DNA of 34,387 nucleotides. Origin: an uncultured Bacteroidota bacterium (GTDB taxonomy: Bacteria > Bacteroidota > Bacteroidia > Flavobacteriales > Flavobacteriaceae). The stretch is taken from the NCBI GenBank assembly GCA_902560065.1, contig CACEKG010000013.1:1-34387 (forward strand), written 5' to 3'. The notes below the pieces were generated by a model. It was not told the origin of the DNA. It was given only the letters and a program-made list of their open reading frames with translations, and made no database searches. Positions within the stretch are counted from its first letter, which is position 1. The number at the start of each line of letters is the position of its first letter. Of this stretch, positions 24,926-33,837 are shown one piece after another. Both the position numbers and the translations under genes were made by a program.

Positions 24926-26467
24926 TTACAACGTTTTTAGGATATTAGTAATACTTACTTTTTGAGTAATTTCATTAAGGGCTTTTTCTATTTTAACTCT
25001 TTTTTGTTTCATGCTATCACGTTCTCTTATTGTAACTGTTTGATCTTCTATACTTTTGTGATCAACTGTAATACAAAAAGGAGTTCCTATCGCATCTTGT
25101 CTTCTATACCTCCTACCAATAGCATCCTTGTCATCATATACACTTTTTATCTCAGATCTAAATTTTTTAAAAATTTCCTTAGCCATCTCTGGCAAATTAT
25201 CTTTTTTTAAAAGAGGTAAAATTGCAACTTTGTTTGGAGCTAATTCTTTTGGAATTTTTAGTACTGTACGTAAACTTCCATCCTCCAGTTTTTCTTCTAT
25301 TAAAGAATTACAAAATACTGATAAAAACATACGGTCAAGCCCTATGGAAGTTTCAACTACGTATGGGACATAACTTTCATTTAATTCTGGATCAAAATAT
25401 TGAATTTTTTTGCCTGTATATTTTTGGTGATTACCAAGGTCAAAATCTGTTCTAGAATGTATTCCCTCTAATTCTTTAAAACCAAATGGAAAATTAAATT
25501 CAATATCACAAGCAGCATCTGCATAATGAGCTAATTTTTCATGATCATGAAAACGATAATTTTCTTTACCCATTCCTAAAGAAATATGCCAATTAAGTCT
25601 TTTCTTTTTCCAATCTTCATAATATTGTTTTTGAGTTCCCGGTGGAATAAAAAATTGCATTTCCATTTGTTCAAATTCTCTCATTCTAAAAATAAATTGA
25701 CGTGCAACAATTTCATTTCTAAAAGCTTTTCCAATTTGAGCAATTCCAAAAGGCAACTTCATTCTTCCAGTTTTTTGAACGTTTAAAAAATTAACAAAAA
25801 TTCCTTGAGCAGTTTCAGGTCTTAAAAATAATTCTGTTGCTGAATCAACAGATGCTCCTAATTTAGTGCCAAACATTAAATTAAACTGCTTTACATCTGT
25901 CCAGTTTTTTGATCCAGATTCAGGACAAGCAATCCCAAGCTCTTCAATTAATTTTTTTACATCTTTCAAATTATCTTTATCTAAAGATTCATTTAATCTC
26001 TTTAAAATAATTTTAATTCTATTTTTATATTCTTTAACCTTTTCATTAGTTTCAAGAAATTTGTCTTCATTAAAAGTTTCTTTAAATCTTTTAGATGCTT
26101 TTTCAACTTCTTTATTTATTTTAGATTCAATCTTTGAAATATAATCTTCAACCAAAACATCAGCTCTATATCTCTTCTTGGAATCCTTGTTATCTATTAA
26201 AGGGTCATTAAATGCATCAACATGACCTGAAGCCTTCCAAGTGGTTGGGTGCATAAAAATAGAAGCATCAATTCCAACTATATTGTCATTAAATAGTGTC
26301 ATTGATTTCCACCAATATTCTTTAATATTATTTTTTAATTCTACTCCATTTTGACCATAATCATATACGGCACTTAAACCATCATATATCTCACTTGAAG
26401 GGAAAACAAATCCATATTCTTTAGCATGTGATATTACATTTTTGAAAGATTGAAATTTTTTTGACAT
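24926..26467 (-). CDS. glyS: Glycyl-tRNA synthetase, homodimeric eukaryotic-like type
   Basis: A 513-residue class II aminoacyl-tRNA synthetase that charges tRNA(Gly). The start region KNVISHAKEYGFVFPSSEIY and G-L-S-A-V-Y-D-Y-G are diagnostic for the single-chain (alpha2) glycyl enzyme, as are the catalytic stretch F-L-R-P-E-T-A-Q-G-I-F-V-N-F (motif 2 region), F-R-M-R-E-F-E-Q-M-E-M-Q-F-F, and motif 3 V-V-E-T-S-I-G-L-D-R. The C-terminal anticodon-binding domain begins after about residue 415 (A-P-N-K-V-A-I-L-P-L). Bacteroidota carry this type instead of the alpha2beta2 enzyme. It heads the row with exonuclease III and AKR. A possible -7 box, CAAAAATA read on the minus strand as TATTTTTG, lies at 26472-26479, so the message may be almost leaderless. 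Confidence 0.95.
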   Translation of the reverse strand: MSKKFQSFKNVISHAKEYGFVFPSSEIYDGLSAVYDYGQNGVELKNNIKEYWWKSMTLFNDNIVGIDASIFMHPTTWKASGHVDAFNDPLIDNKDSKKRYRADVLVEDYISKIESKINKEVEKASKRFKETFNEDKFLETNEKVKEYKNRIKIILKRLNESLDKDNLKDVKKLIEELGIACPESGSKNWTDVKQFNLMFGTKLGASVDSATELFLRPETAQGIFVNFLNVQKTGRMKLPFGIAQIGKAFRNEIVARQFIFRMREFEQMEMQFFIPPGTQKQYYEDWKKKRLNWHISLGMGKENYRFHDHEKLAHYADAACDIEFNFPFGFKELEGIHSRTDFDLGNHQKYTGKKIQYFDPELNESYVPYVVETSIGLDRMFLSVFCNSLIEEKLEDGSLRTVLKIPKELAPNKVAILPLLKKDNLPEMAKEIFKKFRSEIKSVYDDKDAIGRRYRRQDAIGTPFCITVDHKSIEDQTVTIRERDSMKQKRVKIEKALNEITQKVSITNILKTL

Positions 26468-26471
26468 AGCG

Positions 26472-26479
26472 CAAAAATA
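26472..26479 (-). promoter_or_regulatory. Candidate -7 box (TATTTTTG) just upstream of the glyRS start
   Basis: The minus strand reads TATTTTTG four bases before the ATG at 26467. If used, transcription would begin at or very near the start codon, giving a leaderless message. No -33 element is seen at 17-23 bp. The remaining divergent region to 26592 is AT-rich without other recognisable sites. Confidence 0.3.
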
Positions 26480-26592
26480 ATTCTTTTTGTTATCTTTTTA
26501 TTATATCATTAAATATTCTGTAAATTTTATTATTTATATATAACTTTATTTACTTATTTTTTATTTTGATATTTAGCAACTAAAATAGTGCA

Positions 26593-28261
26593 ATGAAGTT
26601 TTTTTTAAATTACTTTTTATACATCATTCTTTTTTTTTCTTTAATAAATTGCGCAAAAAAAGCAAGTCCTACTGGAGGGCCAAAAGATACTATTCCTCCT
26701 GTTCTTATTAGTGCATCCCCAAAATTGAATACTACTTTTTTCGATAAAGAAGAAGTTAAATTTGTTTTTAATGAGTATGTTCAACTTGAAGATATAGATA
26801 AACAATTAATTATTTCCCCCCCCATTAAGAATTGGAGGCTATAAGTTACATCCTACTATGAGTGCATCAAAAAAAATAACTCTTTCAATTCTAGATACAC
26901 TTTTAGAAAACACTACTTATACTTTTAATTTTGGAGAAGGAATTAAAGATTATAATGAAGGTAATAAAATGTCTTTTTTTTCATATACAATATCGACTGG
27001 AGCAGAAATTGATTCTTTAAATTTAAAAGGTCTAATAAAAGATGCTATTGAGATGGAGCCTGATGATTTTATATCTCTTCAACTTTATCCAATAGACAGC
27101 TCATTTAATGATTCTGCTATATATAGAAAAAAACCTTTTTATGTCACAAGCACTTTAGATTCAACTGTTTTTGAATTTAAAAATCTCAAAGCTGGAAAAT
27201 ACGAGTTAATCGCCTTAAAAGATTTTTCAAACAATTATTATTTTGATCAAAATGTTGATCAGATCGGGTTTTTAAATACCCCTATAACCCTTCCATTAGA
27301 TAGTATTATAGAATTAAAAATATTTAAAGAAAAAACTATTTTCTCTTGGGCTGATCCTTTTTTTATAAATAATCATCATATAGGACATGGTTATTATGGT
27401 GATTATGAAAACCAAAAATTTAAATTATTAAGTGATGTGCCAAAATCGTTTGAATATTTAATAACTAAAAATAGAGAAACAGATACTTTAAATTATTGGT
27501 TTAAAGGAATTAAAACTGATTCTTTAAAATTTGAGTATCCTATTAATGATACTATAAAAACTGAATTAGTAAATTTTAAAAATCCAATAAAAGATTCATT
27601 AGTTATAAATCAAATGACTATTGGTTCAATAGATTTGACTGAAAAATTTAAATTATCCTCAAATCTTCCAATAATTTCATCTGATTCCTCACTTGTCAAA
27701 ATTAGAAAAAAGGATTCAACATTAGTCTCTTCTAAAATTAGCATTGATGAAAATTACGATAGAGTTGAAATTGATTTTAAATTAATACCAAATGATACCT
27801 ATAACATCCAACTACTTCCAAATGCAATAAAAGATTTTTGGGGTAATACCCATGATACTCTTAACTATAGAGTGTCTACAAAAAAGATTGAGGATTATGG
27901 TAATATTTTTATTCAACTTATATATGAAGAGTCATATGAATTTATTCTAGAATTATTAAAAGATGGTAAAGTTGTTAGATCCTATAATAAACCTAATGAA
28001 GATTCAAATTACTCATTTAAACTTCTTGATCCTGGAAAATATTTTTTAAGACTTATAAAAGATAAAAACAATAATGATAAATGGGATACAGGAAATTATC
28101 TTGAAAAGATTCAACCTGAAGAAGTAATTTACTTTCCTTTTGAATTAGAATTAAGAGCAAATTGGGATTTAAATGAATCCTTTAACACAACTCAAAACTA
28201 TCTTGATCTTTTAAAAACCCAAACTTCTTCCGATACTTTAAAAGAGACTGAAGATCAATAG
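26593..28261 (+). pseudogene. Big_5 (Ig-like) lipoprotein, reading frame broken at a C8 tract
   Basis: The gene starts MKFFLNYFLY with a lipoprotein signal ending L-I-N-C20, then A-K-K-A-S-P-T-G-G-P-K-D-T-x-P-P-V, the hallmark opening of the Bacteroidota Ig-like (Big_5) lipoproteins. The first frame stops at 26844. The family sequence resumes in the next frame and runs to 28261; it includes T-Y-T-F-N-F-G-E-G-I-K-D-Y-N-E-G-N, the usual end of the Big_5 domain, and then a long beta-rich region. Removing one C from the eight at 26816-26823 joins both parts into a 555-residue protein (...IISPPLRIGGYKLHP...). So this is a sequencing error, a real recent mutation, or a slip-strand switch. The last 80 bp overlap the end of the convergent nitrilase gene. 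The lipoprotein's function is unknown; it should sit at the outer membrane. Confidence 0.8.
26816..26823 (+). repeat. C8 homopolymer at the lipoprotein frame break
   Basis: Eight consecutive C, the longest G/C run seen in this very AT-rich window (elsewhere at most six). Seven C would restore the lipoprotein frame. Confidence 0.9.
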
Positions 28262-28961
28262 AAATATTTATATTTTCTGAATTATTAGATAGTTTATCAG
28301 AAATTAAATTTCCATAATAATCATATGCACTAGAGTGGCCAGGATATTTATTTTTATTAGGATCTTCACCAATACAGTTTACACCAACTGAATAACAACA
28401 ATTTTCAATTGCTCTTGCACATAAAAGTCTATCCCAAGCATTAATTCTAGGAGAGGGCCAATTAGCAACATAAATTAATAAATCATAATTTTCATTATTT
28501 CTTGACCATACAGGAAATCTTAAATCATAACATACCCTGAGACATATTTTCCATTCATTGTATTTAATTATGCCTTTATTTTTTCCAGAAAAATATTTTT
28601 TATCTTCTCCTACATATGTAAAAGTGTGTCTTTTATCATAAAATTCCACTTTTCCTGAAGGTTTTACAAATAAAAATCTATTATAAAATTTATTTCTTTC
28701 TTTTATAACTATACTTCCTCCAATAGCAGAATTATACTTTAGTGCCATATCTTTCATCCATGAAATTGTTTTGCCATCCATTTTTTCATAAACATTTTCT
28801 GGATTCATTGTAAAACCAGTAGAAAACATTTCTGGCAATAAAATAATATCAACTTTACCATTAATCCCTTCCAGTCTTTTTGATATTTGATTTATATTTT
28901 TTGAAATATCTTTCCAAAAAATATTTGTCTGAATTAAAGTAATAGACAATTCAGATTTCAT
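28182..28961 (-). CDS. Nitrilase-superfamily amidase (omega-amidase / YafV-like)
   Basis: A 259-residue carbon-nitrogen hydrolase. The catalytic triad is E44 in LLPEMFSTGF, K110 in EFYDKRHTF, and C144 in RVCYDLRFP, the arrangement of the YafV/Nit2 omega-amidase branch, which hydrolyses alpha-ketoglutaramate and alpha-ketosuccinamate to the 2-oxoacids. A product of that reaction feeds the TCA cycle, which suits its place 7 bp behind sdhB at the end of the sdh row. The last 80 bp of the gene overlap the tail of the convergent lipoprotein gene; the C-terminal sequence K-F-G-F-L-K-D-Q-D-S-F matches the usual family end, so the stop looks right. Confidence 0.9.
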   Translation of the reverse strand: MKSELSITLIQTNIFWKDISKNINQISKRLEGINGKVDIILLPEMFSTGFTMNPENVYEKMDGKTISWMKDMALKYNSAIGGSIVIKERNKFYNRFLFVKPSGKVEFYDKRHTFTYVGEDKKYFSGKNKGIIKYNEWKICLRVCYDLRFPVWSRNNENYDLLIYVANWPSPRINAWDRLLCARAIENCCYSVGVNCIGEDPNKNKYPGHSSAYDYYGNLISDKLSNNSENINISIDLQSLLKYRKKFGFLKDQDSFELC

Positions 28962-28968
28962 ACGAAAT

Positions 28969-29715
28969 TTAATCTTTTATGCTAGCGGCTAAATACTCTC
29001 TGTTCAATCTTGCAATATTCTCAAGAGATATTCCTTTTGGACATTCAATCTCACAAGCACCAGTATTAGTGCAATTTCCAAAACCTTCTTCATCCATTTG
29101 ATTAACCATATTTAAAACTCGGTCAGTTGCTTCGACTTTTCCTTGAGGCAACAAAGAATATTGAGAAACTTTTGCAGAAACAAATAACATGGCAGATGCA
29201 TTTTTACACGATGCTACGCAAGCTCCACAACCTATACAAGTAGCAGCATCAAAAGCCTTGTCTGCATCATGTTTATCAATAGGAATGGCATTTGCGTCTT
29301 GAGTATTTCCTGAAGTATTAACACTAACAAAACCCCCAGCTTGCTGAATTCTATCAAATGATGAACGATCAACAATTAAATCCTTAATTACAGGGAAAGC
29401 TCTTGCTCTAAAGGGTTCAATAACGATAGTATCCCCATCTTTAAACTTTCTCATGTGAAGTTGACAGGTTGTAACAAGTCTATCTGGACCATGTGCTTCT
29501 CCATTAATAAACATAGAACACATACCACAAATTCCTTCTCTACAATCATGATCAAAGGAAACAGGATCGATTCCTTTTGAAATTAAATTTTCATTTAAAA
29601 CATCCATCATTTCAAGAAAAGACATATCAGGAGAAATATCAGATATAGGATAAGTTTCTATTTTACCCTTTTCATCTCTACTTGATTGCCTCCATACTTT
29701 TAATATTAAATTCAT
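28969..29715 (-). CDS. sdhB: Succinate dehydrogenase iron-sulfur subunit
   Basis: A 248-residue electron-transfer subunit linking the flavin of SdhA to the membrane quinone site. The N-terminal [2Fe-2S] ligands are C58, C63, C66 and C84 (CREGICGMC...C). The C-terminal clusters use C160-x-x-C163-x-x-C166-x-x-x-C170 and C215, C221, C225 ([14 protein letters not shown]), fitting one [4Fe-4S] and one [3Fe-4S] cluster. Gene order sdhC-sdhA-sdhB and the cysteine pattern are those of the Bacteroidota/Bacillus-like (type B) enzyme. It starts 16 bp after sdhA and is followed after 7 bp by the amidase gene. Confidence 0.97.
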   Translation of the reverse strand: MNLILKVWRQSSRDEKGKIETYPISDISPDMSFLEMMDVLNENLISKGIDPVSFDHDCREGICGMCSMFINGEAHGPDRLVTTCQLHMRKFKDGDTIVIEPFRARAFPVIKDLIVDRSSFDRIQQAGGFVSVNTSGNTQDANAIPIDKHDADKAFDAATCIGCGACVASCKNASAMLFVSAKVSQYSLLPQGKVEATDRVLNMVNQMDEEGFGNCTNTGACEIECPKGISLENIARLNREYLAASIKD

Positions 29716-29731
29716 ATCCTATGTAATATAT

Positions 29732-31735
29732 TTATTTATATGATCTAGTTTTAACTTCAATTTCTTCAAAATTAAGTTTTTCTTTAATAAGTTTAGCCTT
29801 TGAAGGTTCTCCTTTGTACTCCCATACAGAGACAAATGTGAAATTTTTATCATCTCTTACAGCTTCTCCTTCAGTAGTTTGAGACTCTTCTCTAAAATGT
29901 CCTCCGCAAGACTCTGTTCTTTCAAGTCCATCTTTGGCAAAAAGCTCACCTAATTCAAGAAAATCAGCAAGTCTTCCAGCTTTAGCTAACTCTTCATTAT
30001 ATTCATCTGCAGATCCTGGCACTTTTACATTTTTATAAAAATCACTTCTTAATTCTTTAATTTCTTTCATTGCCTCTTTTAAACCCTTTTCATTTCTTGA
30101 CATTCCACATTTATTCCACATTATTTTTCCTAACTTTTTATGATAATAATCAACTGAATGCTTTCCTTTATTATTTATAAATAAATTAATTTGATTTTGA
30201 ACTGTTTTTTCTGCTTTCTCAAACTCTAATTGATCAGTAGAAATTTTACCTGTTCTAATATCATCAGCTAAATAATCCCCAATGGTATAAGGTAGAACAA
30301 AATATCCATCTGCTAATCCTTGCATTAAGGCAGAAGCACCTAATCTATTAGCTCCATGGTCTGAAAAATTTGCTTCTCCAATAGAATAACAACCTGGAAT
30401 CGATGTCATTAAATTGTAATCCACCCAAGTTCCTCCCATAGTATAATGTACTGCAGGATAAATCATCATTGGTGTTTCATAAGGATTTTGGTCAACAATT
30501 TTTTCATACATCTGAAAAAGATTTCCATATTTAGACCTTATAACATCTTGGCCTAATTTTTTTACTAATATCTTATCATTTTCATCTAAACCTTTAACAT
30601 GCGCTTGTTCTTTTCCATATCTTATTATTGCAGAAGAAAAATCTAGAAAAACAGCCTCTCCAGTCTTGTTTACTCCATAACCTTCATCGCATCTTTCCTT
30701 TGCAGCTCTTGAAGCAACATCTCTTGGAACTAAATTACCAAACGCAGGATATCTTCTTTCCAAATAATAATCTCTATTTTCTTCTTTTATATCAGTAGGC
30801 TTAAGCTTACCTTCTCTAATAAGTTTAACATCCTCAATTTTTTTTGGAACCCAAATTCTTCCATCATTTCTTAAAGATTCTGACATTAAAGTAAGTTTGG
30901 ATTGATGATCTCCAGAAACTGGAATACAAGTTGGGTGAATTTGAGTAAAACAAGGATTTGCAAAATGGGCTCCTTTTTTATGAATTTTCCATGCAGCAGA
31001 AACGTTACTTCCCATAGCATTTGTAGATAGAAAAAAAACATTCCCATAACCACCAGAGGCAATTACAACAGCATGAGCTCCATGCCTTTCTAACTTACCT
31101 GTAATTAAATTTCTTGCAATAATTCCCCTTGCTTTTCCATCTATTATAACTAGATCCATCATCTCATGTCTATTGAACATTTTAATCTGCCCTCTTCCTA
31201 TTTGTCTATTCATTGCAGAATAGGCCCCTAGTAATAATTGCTGACCCGTTTGACCTTTAGCATAAAAAGTTCTAGATACTAGTACTCCTCCAAATGATCT
31301 ATTATCTAGTAAACCTCCATAATCTCTAGCAAAAGGAACACCCTGAGCAACACATTGATCAATTATATTCGTTGATACTTCAGCTAAACGATATACATTA
31401 GCTTCTCTCGATCTGTAGTCTCCTCCTTTAATAGTATCATAAAATAACCTAAAAGTTGAATCACCATCTCCCTGATAATTTTTTGCTGCATTAATTCCTC
31501 CTTGGGCTGCAATTGAATGAGCTCTTCTGGGAGAATCTTGAAAACAAAAAGTTTTAACATTATAACCAAGTTCTGCTAAAGTAGCGGATGCTGACGCCCC
31601 AGCTAATCCAGTTCCAACAACAATTATATCAATCAATCTTTTATTAGCAGGACTTACAAGATTAATGTCACTTTTATGTTTGATCCATTTTTCAGAAATG
31701 GGTCCTTTTGGAATTTTAGATTTTAAAACTGTCAT
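29732..31735 (-). CDS. sdhA: Succinate dehydrogenase flavoprotein subunit
   Basis: A 667-residue catalytic subunit that oxidises succinate to fumarate. FAD is bound by the Rossmann motif I-V-V-G-T-G-L-A-G (38-46) and should be attached covalently to H73 in [13 protein letters not shown]. Active-site stretches include [16 protein letters not shown] near residue 250-265 and [11 protein letters not shown], which carries the catalytic arginine. The length and the [11 protein letters not shown] segment fit the Bacteroidota/epsilon-type SdhA/FrdA. It begins 3 bp after sdhC and precedes sdhB by 16 bp. Direction (SDH rather than fumarate reductase) is inferred from the aerobic context. Confidence 0.97.
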   Translation of the reverse strand: MTVLKSKIPKGPISEKWIKHKSDINLVSPANKRLIDIIVVGTGLAGASASATLAELGYNVKTFCFQDSPRRAHSIAAQGGINAAKNYQGDGDSTFRLFYDTIKGGDYRSREANVYRLAEVSTNIIDQCVAQGVPFARDYGGLLDNRSFGGVLVSRTFYAKGQTGQQLLLGAYSAMNRQIGRGQIKMFNRHEMMDLVIIDGKARGIIARNLITGKLERHGAHAVVIASGGYGNVFFLSTNAMGSNVSAAWKIHKKGAHFANPCFTQIHPTCIPVSGDHQSKLTLMSESLRNDGRIWVPKKIEDVKLIREGKLKPTDIKEENRDYYLERRYPAFGNLVPRDVASRAAKERCDEGYGVNKTGEAVFLDFSSAIIRYGKEQAHVKGLDENDKILVKKLGQDVIRSKYGNLFQMYEKIVDQNPYETPMMIYPAVHYTMGGTWVDYNLMTSIPGCYSIGEANFSDHGANRLGASALMQGLADGYFVLPYTIGDYLADDIRTGKISTDQLEFEKAEKTVQNQINLFINNKGKHSVDYYHKKLGKIMWNKCGMSRNEKGLKEAMKEIKELRSDFYKNVKVPGSADEYNEELAKAGRLADFLELGELFAKDGLERTESCGGHFREESQTTEGEAVRDDKNFTFVSVWEYKGEPSKAKLIKEKLNFEEIEVKTRSYK

Positions 31736-31738
31736 CCT

Positions 31739-32395
31739 CTATGCTTTTAAATGATGAAAAATAGCTATAAATATAAAACCTAAAGGAATTATTATTGAAA
31801 ATCCATTTGCAAATAATCTTAATGCGGAAGAATATTTATTATTAAAACCTACTGACTGAAAAGATGAAGAAAAACCATGATATAAATGTAAGGCTAAAAA
31901 AACAAAGGATACAGAATAAATAGTTGTTCTTATTGGACTTTCAAACTTATGAACTAACTCCTGATAATATCTGTCCTGATCTAAAGGTAAAACTTCTACA
32001 TATTTATAATTTATCTCTGGAATCCAAAAATCATAAAAATGAAGACCTAAAAATGATAGAATAACAATACCTGAATATATCATATTTCTTGACATCCAAT
32101 TTGAGTTTGAACTTCCTTTAAAAGTCACATAACTAGTATCTCTAGATTTTCTATTTATATATTCTAAAATAAATCCCATTATAAAATGAAAAACAACACC
32201 AAAAATTAATATTGGCTGAAGAATAAATTGTACAAGAAAATTGTTTCCCATAAAGTGAGATATCTTATTAAATATATTTTCGCTGAATACTGAGGTGAGA
32301 TTAATTGTAAAATGTTGAGTTAAAAAAACAACTAAAAATAATCCTGAAAGAGCCATGGAAACCTTTCTAATAATTGAAGATGTTTTTAAACTCAT
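31739..32395 (-). CDS. sdhC: Succinate dehydrogenase cytochrome b558 subunit
   Basis: A 218-residue single membrane anchor with five helices, which passes electrons to menaquinone. Histidines H28, H70, H119 and H170 or H173 fall in successive membrane helices, the pattern of the di-heme cytochrome b558 described in Bacillus subtilis, where positions 28 and 70 are also ligands. A single-subunit anchor with sdhC-A-B order identifies the type B enzyme of Bacteroidota. It is the first gene of the operon and has the best promoter in the window directly upstream. Because it binds heme b, it depends on the heme pathway encoded nearby. Confidence 0.94.
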   Translation of the reverse strand: MSLKTSSIIRKVSMALSGLFLVVFLTQHFTINLTSVFSENIFNKISHFMGNNFLVQFILQPILIFGVVFHFIMGFILEYINRKSRDTSYVTFKGSSNSNWMSRNMIYSGIVILSFLGLHFYDFWIPEINYKYVEVLPLDQDRYYQELVHKFESPIRTTIYSVSFVFLALHLYHGFSSSFQSVGFNNKYSSALRLFANGFSIIIPLGFIFIAIFHHLKA

Positions 32396-32411
32396 AATTA
32401 ATTTTATTTTA

Positions 32412-32442
32412 CAAAATTAAGTCATAATGATTTATGCGCAAA
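32412..32442 (-). promoter_or_regulatory. Full Bacteroidota-type promoter of the sdhCAB operon
   Basis: Read on the minus strand, TTTG at 32442-32439 is followed by a 19-bp spacer and TAATTTTG at 32419-32412, matching TTTG-N19-TAnnTTTG in both elements. The box ends 17 bases before the sdhC ATG, so the leader would be about 10 bases. No ribosome-binding sequence is seen, as usual for this phylum. Confidence 0.7.
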
Positions 32443-32535
32443 CTCAATTTTAATTTTTATTGACAAACTATTCTTATTTTTATATGTTAATTTGCCTAAA
32501 TTAAATAAAAACCAAATTAGATTTTTTTACAAATA

Positions 32536-33829
32536 ATGAGATATAAACCCCTGTCATCCAAGTTTTATAAACTAAATAGACAGAACTTCATGTCTTACAT
32601 GAAAAGTAATAGTCTGGCAATATTTAACTCTAATGATATTTATCCAATTGGTGCTGACAGTACTTTCCCTTTTCAACAGCATAGAGACATCTTTTATTTA
32701 AGTGGAATTGATCAAGAAGAATCTATTTTAATTCTTTTTCCTAATGCAATAAATAAAAATCATAGAGAAATTCTATTTATAAAAAAAACAAATAAAAACT
32801 TAATGATATGGGAAGGTGAAAAACTAAATAAAAAACAAGCACAAGATCTTAGCGGAATTTCATCAATTTACTGGTTAAATAAATTTGAGGATATTTTTAA
32901 ATCATTATGTTCAGAGTGTGAAACATTTTACTTTAATACAAATGAGCATTATAGACAAAATGTAGAGACTCAAACAAGGGAAGATCGTTTTATTATTGAT
33001 TGTAAAAAAAAATTTCCTGCTCATAAATCAGAAAAAAGTAATCCAATTCTCCAAAAATTAAGATCTATTAAATCCAATGAAGAAATATCTCAAATTCAAA
33101 CTGCTTGTGACATAACAGAAAAGGGTTTTAGAAGAATTCTTAATTATGTTAAACCTGGAGTATGGGAATATGAAATTGAAGCAGAATTTTCTCATGAATT
33201 TATAAAAAATAAATCTAAAGGATTTGCCTATTCTCCGATAATAGCCTCTGGAAAAAATTCAAATGTTCTTCATTATATTCAAAACAATAAACAGTGTAAA
33301 AAAGGAGATGTCTTACTTTTAGATGTTGGAGCAGAATATGGAAATTATTCAAGTGATATGACTAGAACAATTCCTGTTTCAGGTAGATTTTCAGATTTTC
33401 AAAAAAAAATATATAGTTCGGTCTTAAAAGTTAAAAATGAAGCAACTAAATTACTTGTTCCTGGGGCAAAATGGAAAGAATATCATAAAGAAGTAGGCGA
33501 AATAATGACTTCAGAATTAATTAAACTAAAATTAATTGATAAAATTGATGTAAAAAATCAAAATCCAGAAAAACCTGCTTATAAAAAATACTTTATGCAT
33601 GGGACCTCTCACCATCTAGGACTTGATACTCACGATTATGGTCTTTTAGATATGCCAATGGAATCTAATATGGTTTTTACAGTAGAACCTGGTATTTATA
33701 TACCTGAAAAAAACTTTGGTATTCGTTTAGAGGACGATGTAGTTATCCAAAAAAAAAGGTAGCCCAGATAATCTGATGAAAAATATTCCTATCGAAATTG
33801 AGGAAATTGAGGATCTAATGAATAATTAA
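32536..33829 (+). CDS. pepP: Xaa-Pro aminopeptidase (aminopeptidase P), C-terminus frame-broken at an A9 tract
   Basis: A metallopeptidase that removes the N-terminal residue ahead of proline. The metal ligands are all present: D263 (LLLDVGAEYG), D274 (SSDMTRT), H359 (HGTSHHLGLDTHD), E384 (FTVEPGIYI) and E399 (IRLEDDVV). Residues 1-170 form the usual N-terminal domain. As written, the frame ends at 33762 after 408 residues (...VVIQKKR). The normal tail, G-S-P-D-N-L-M-K-N-I-P followed by I-E-x-E-E-I-E-D-L-M, continues in the next frame to 33829. Removing one A from the nine at 33749-33757 restores a 430-residue protein of normal length. Only the short C-terminus is affected, so the enzyme might work either way. 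Confidence 0.9.
33749..33757 (+). repeat. A9 homopolymer at the pepP frame break
   Basis: Nine A immediately before GGTAGCCC. Eight would keep the aminopeptidase frame open to the normal stop at 33829. A9 tracts elsewhere in the window (for example twice in the PlsC gene) do not break their frames. Confidence 0.85.
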
Positions 33830-33837
33830 AACTTTCT

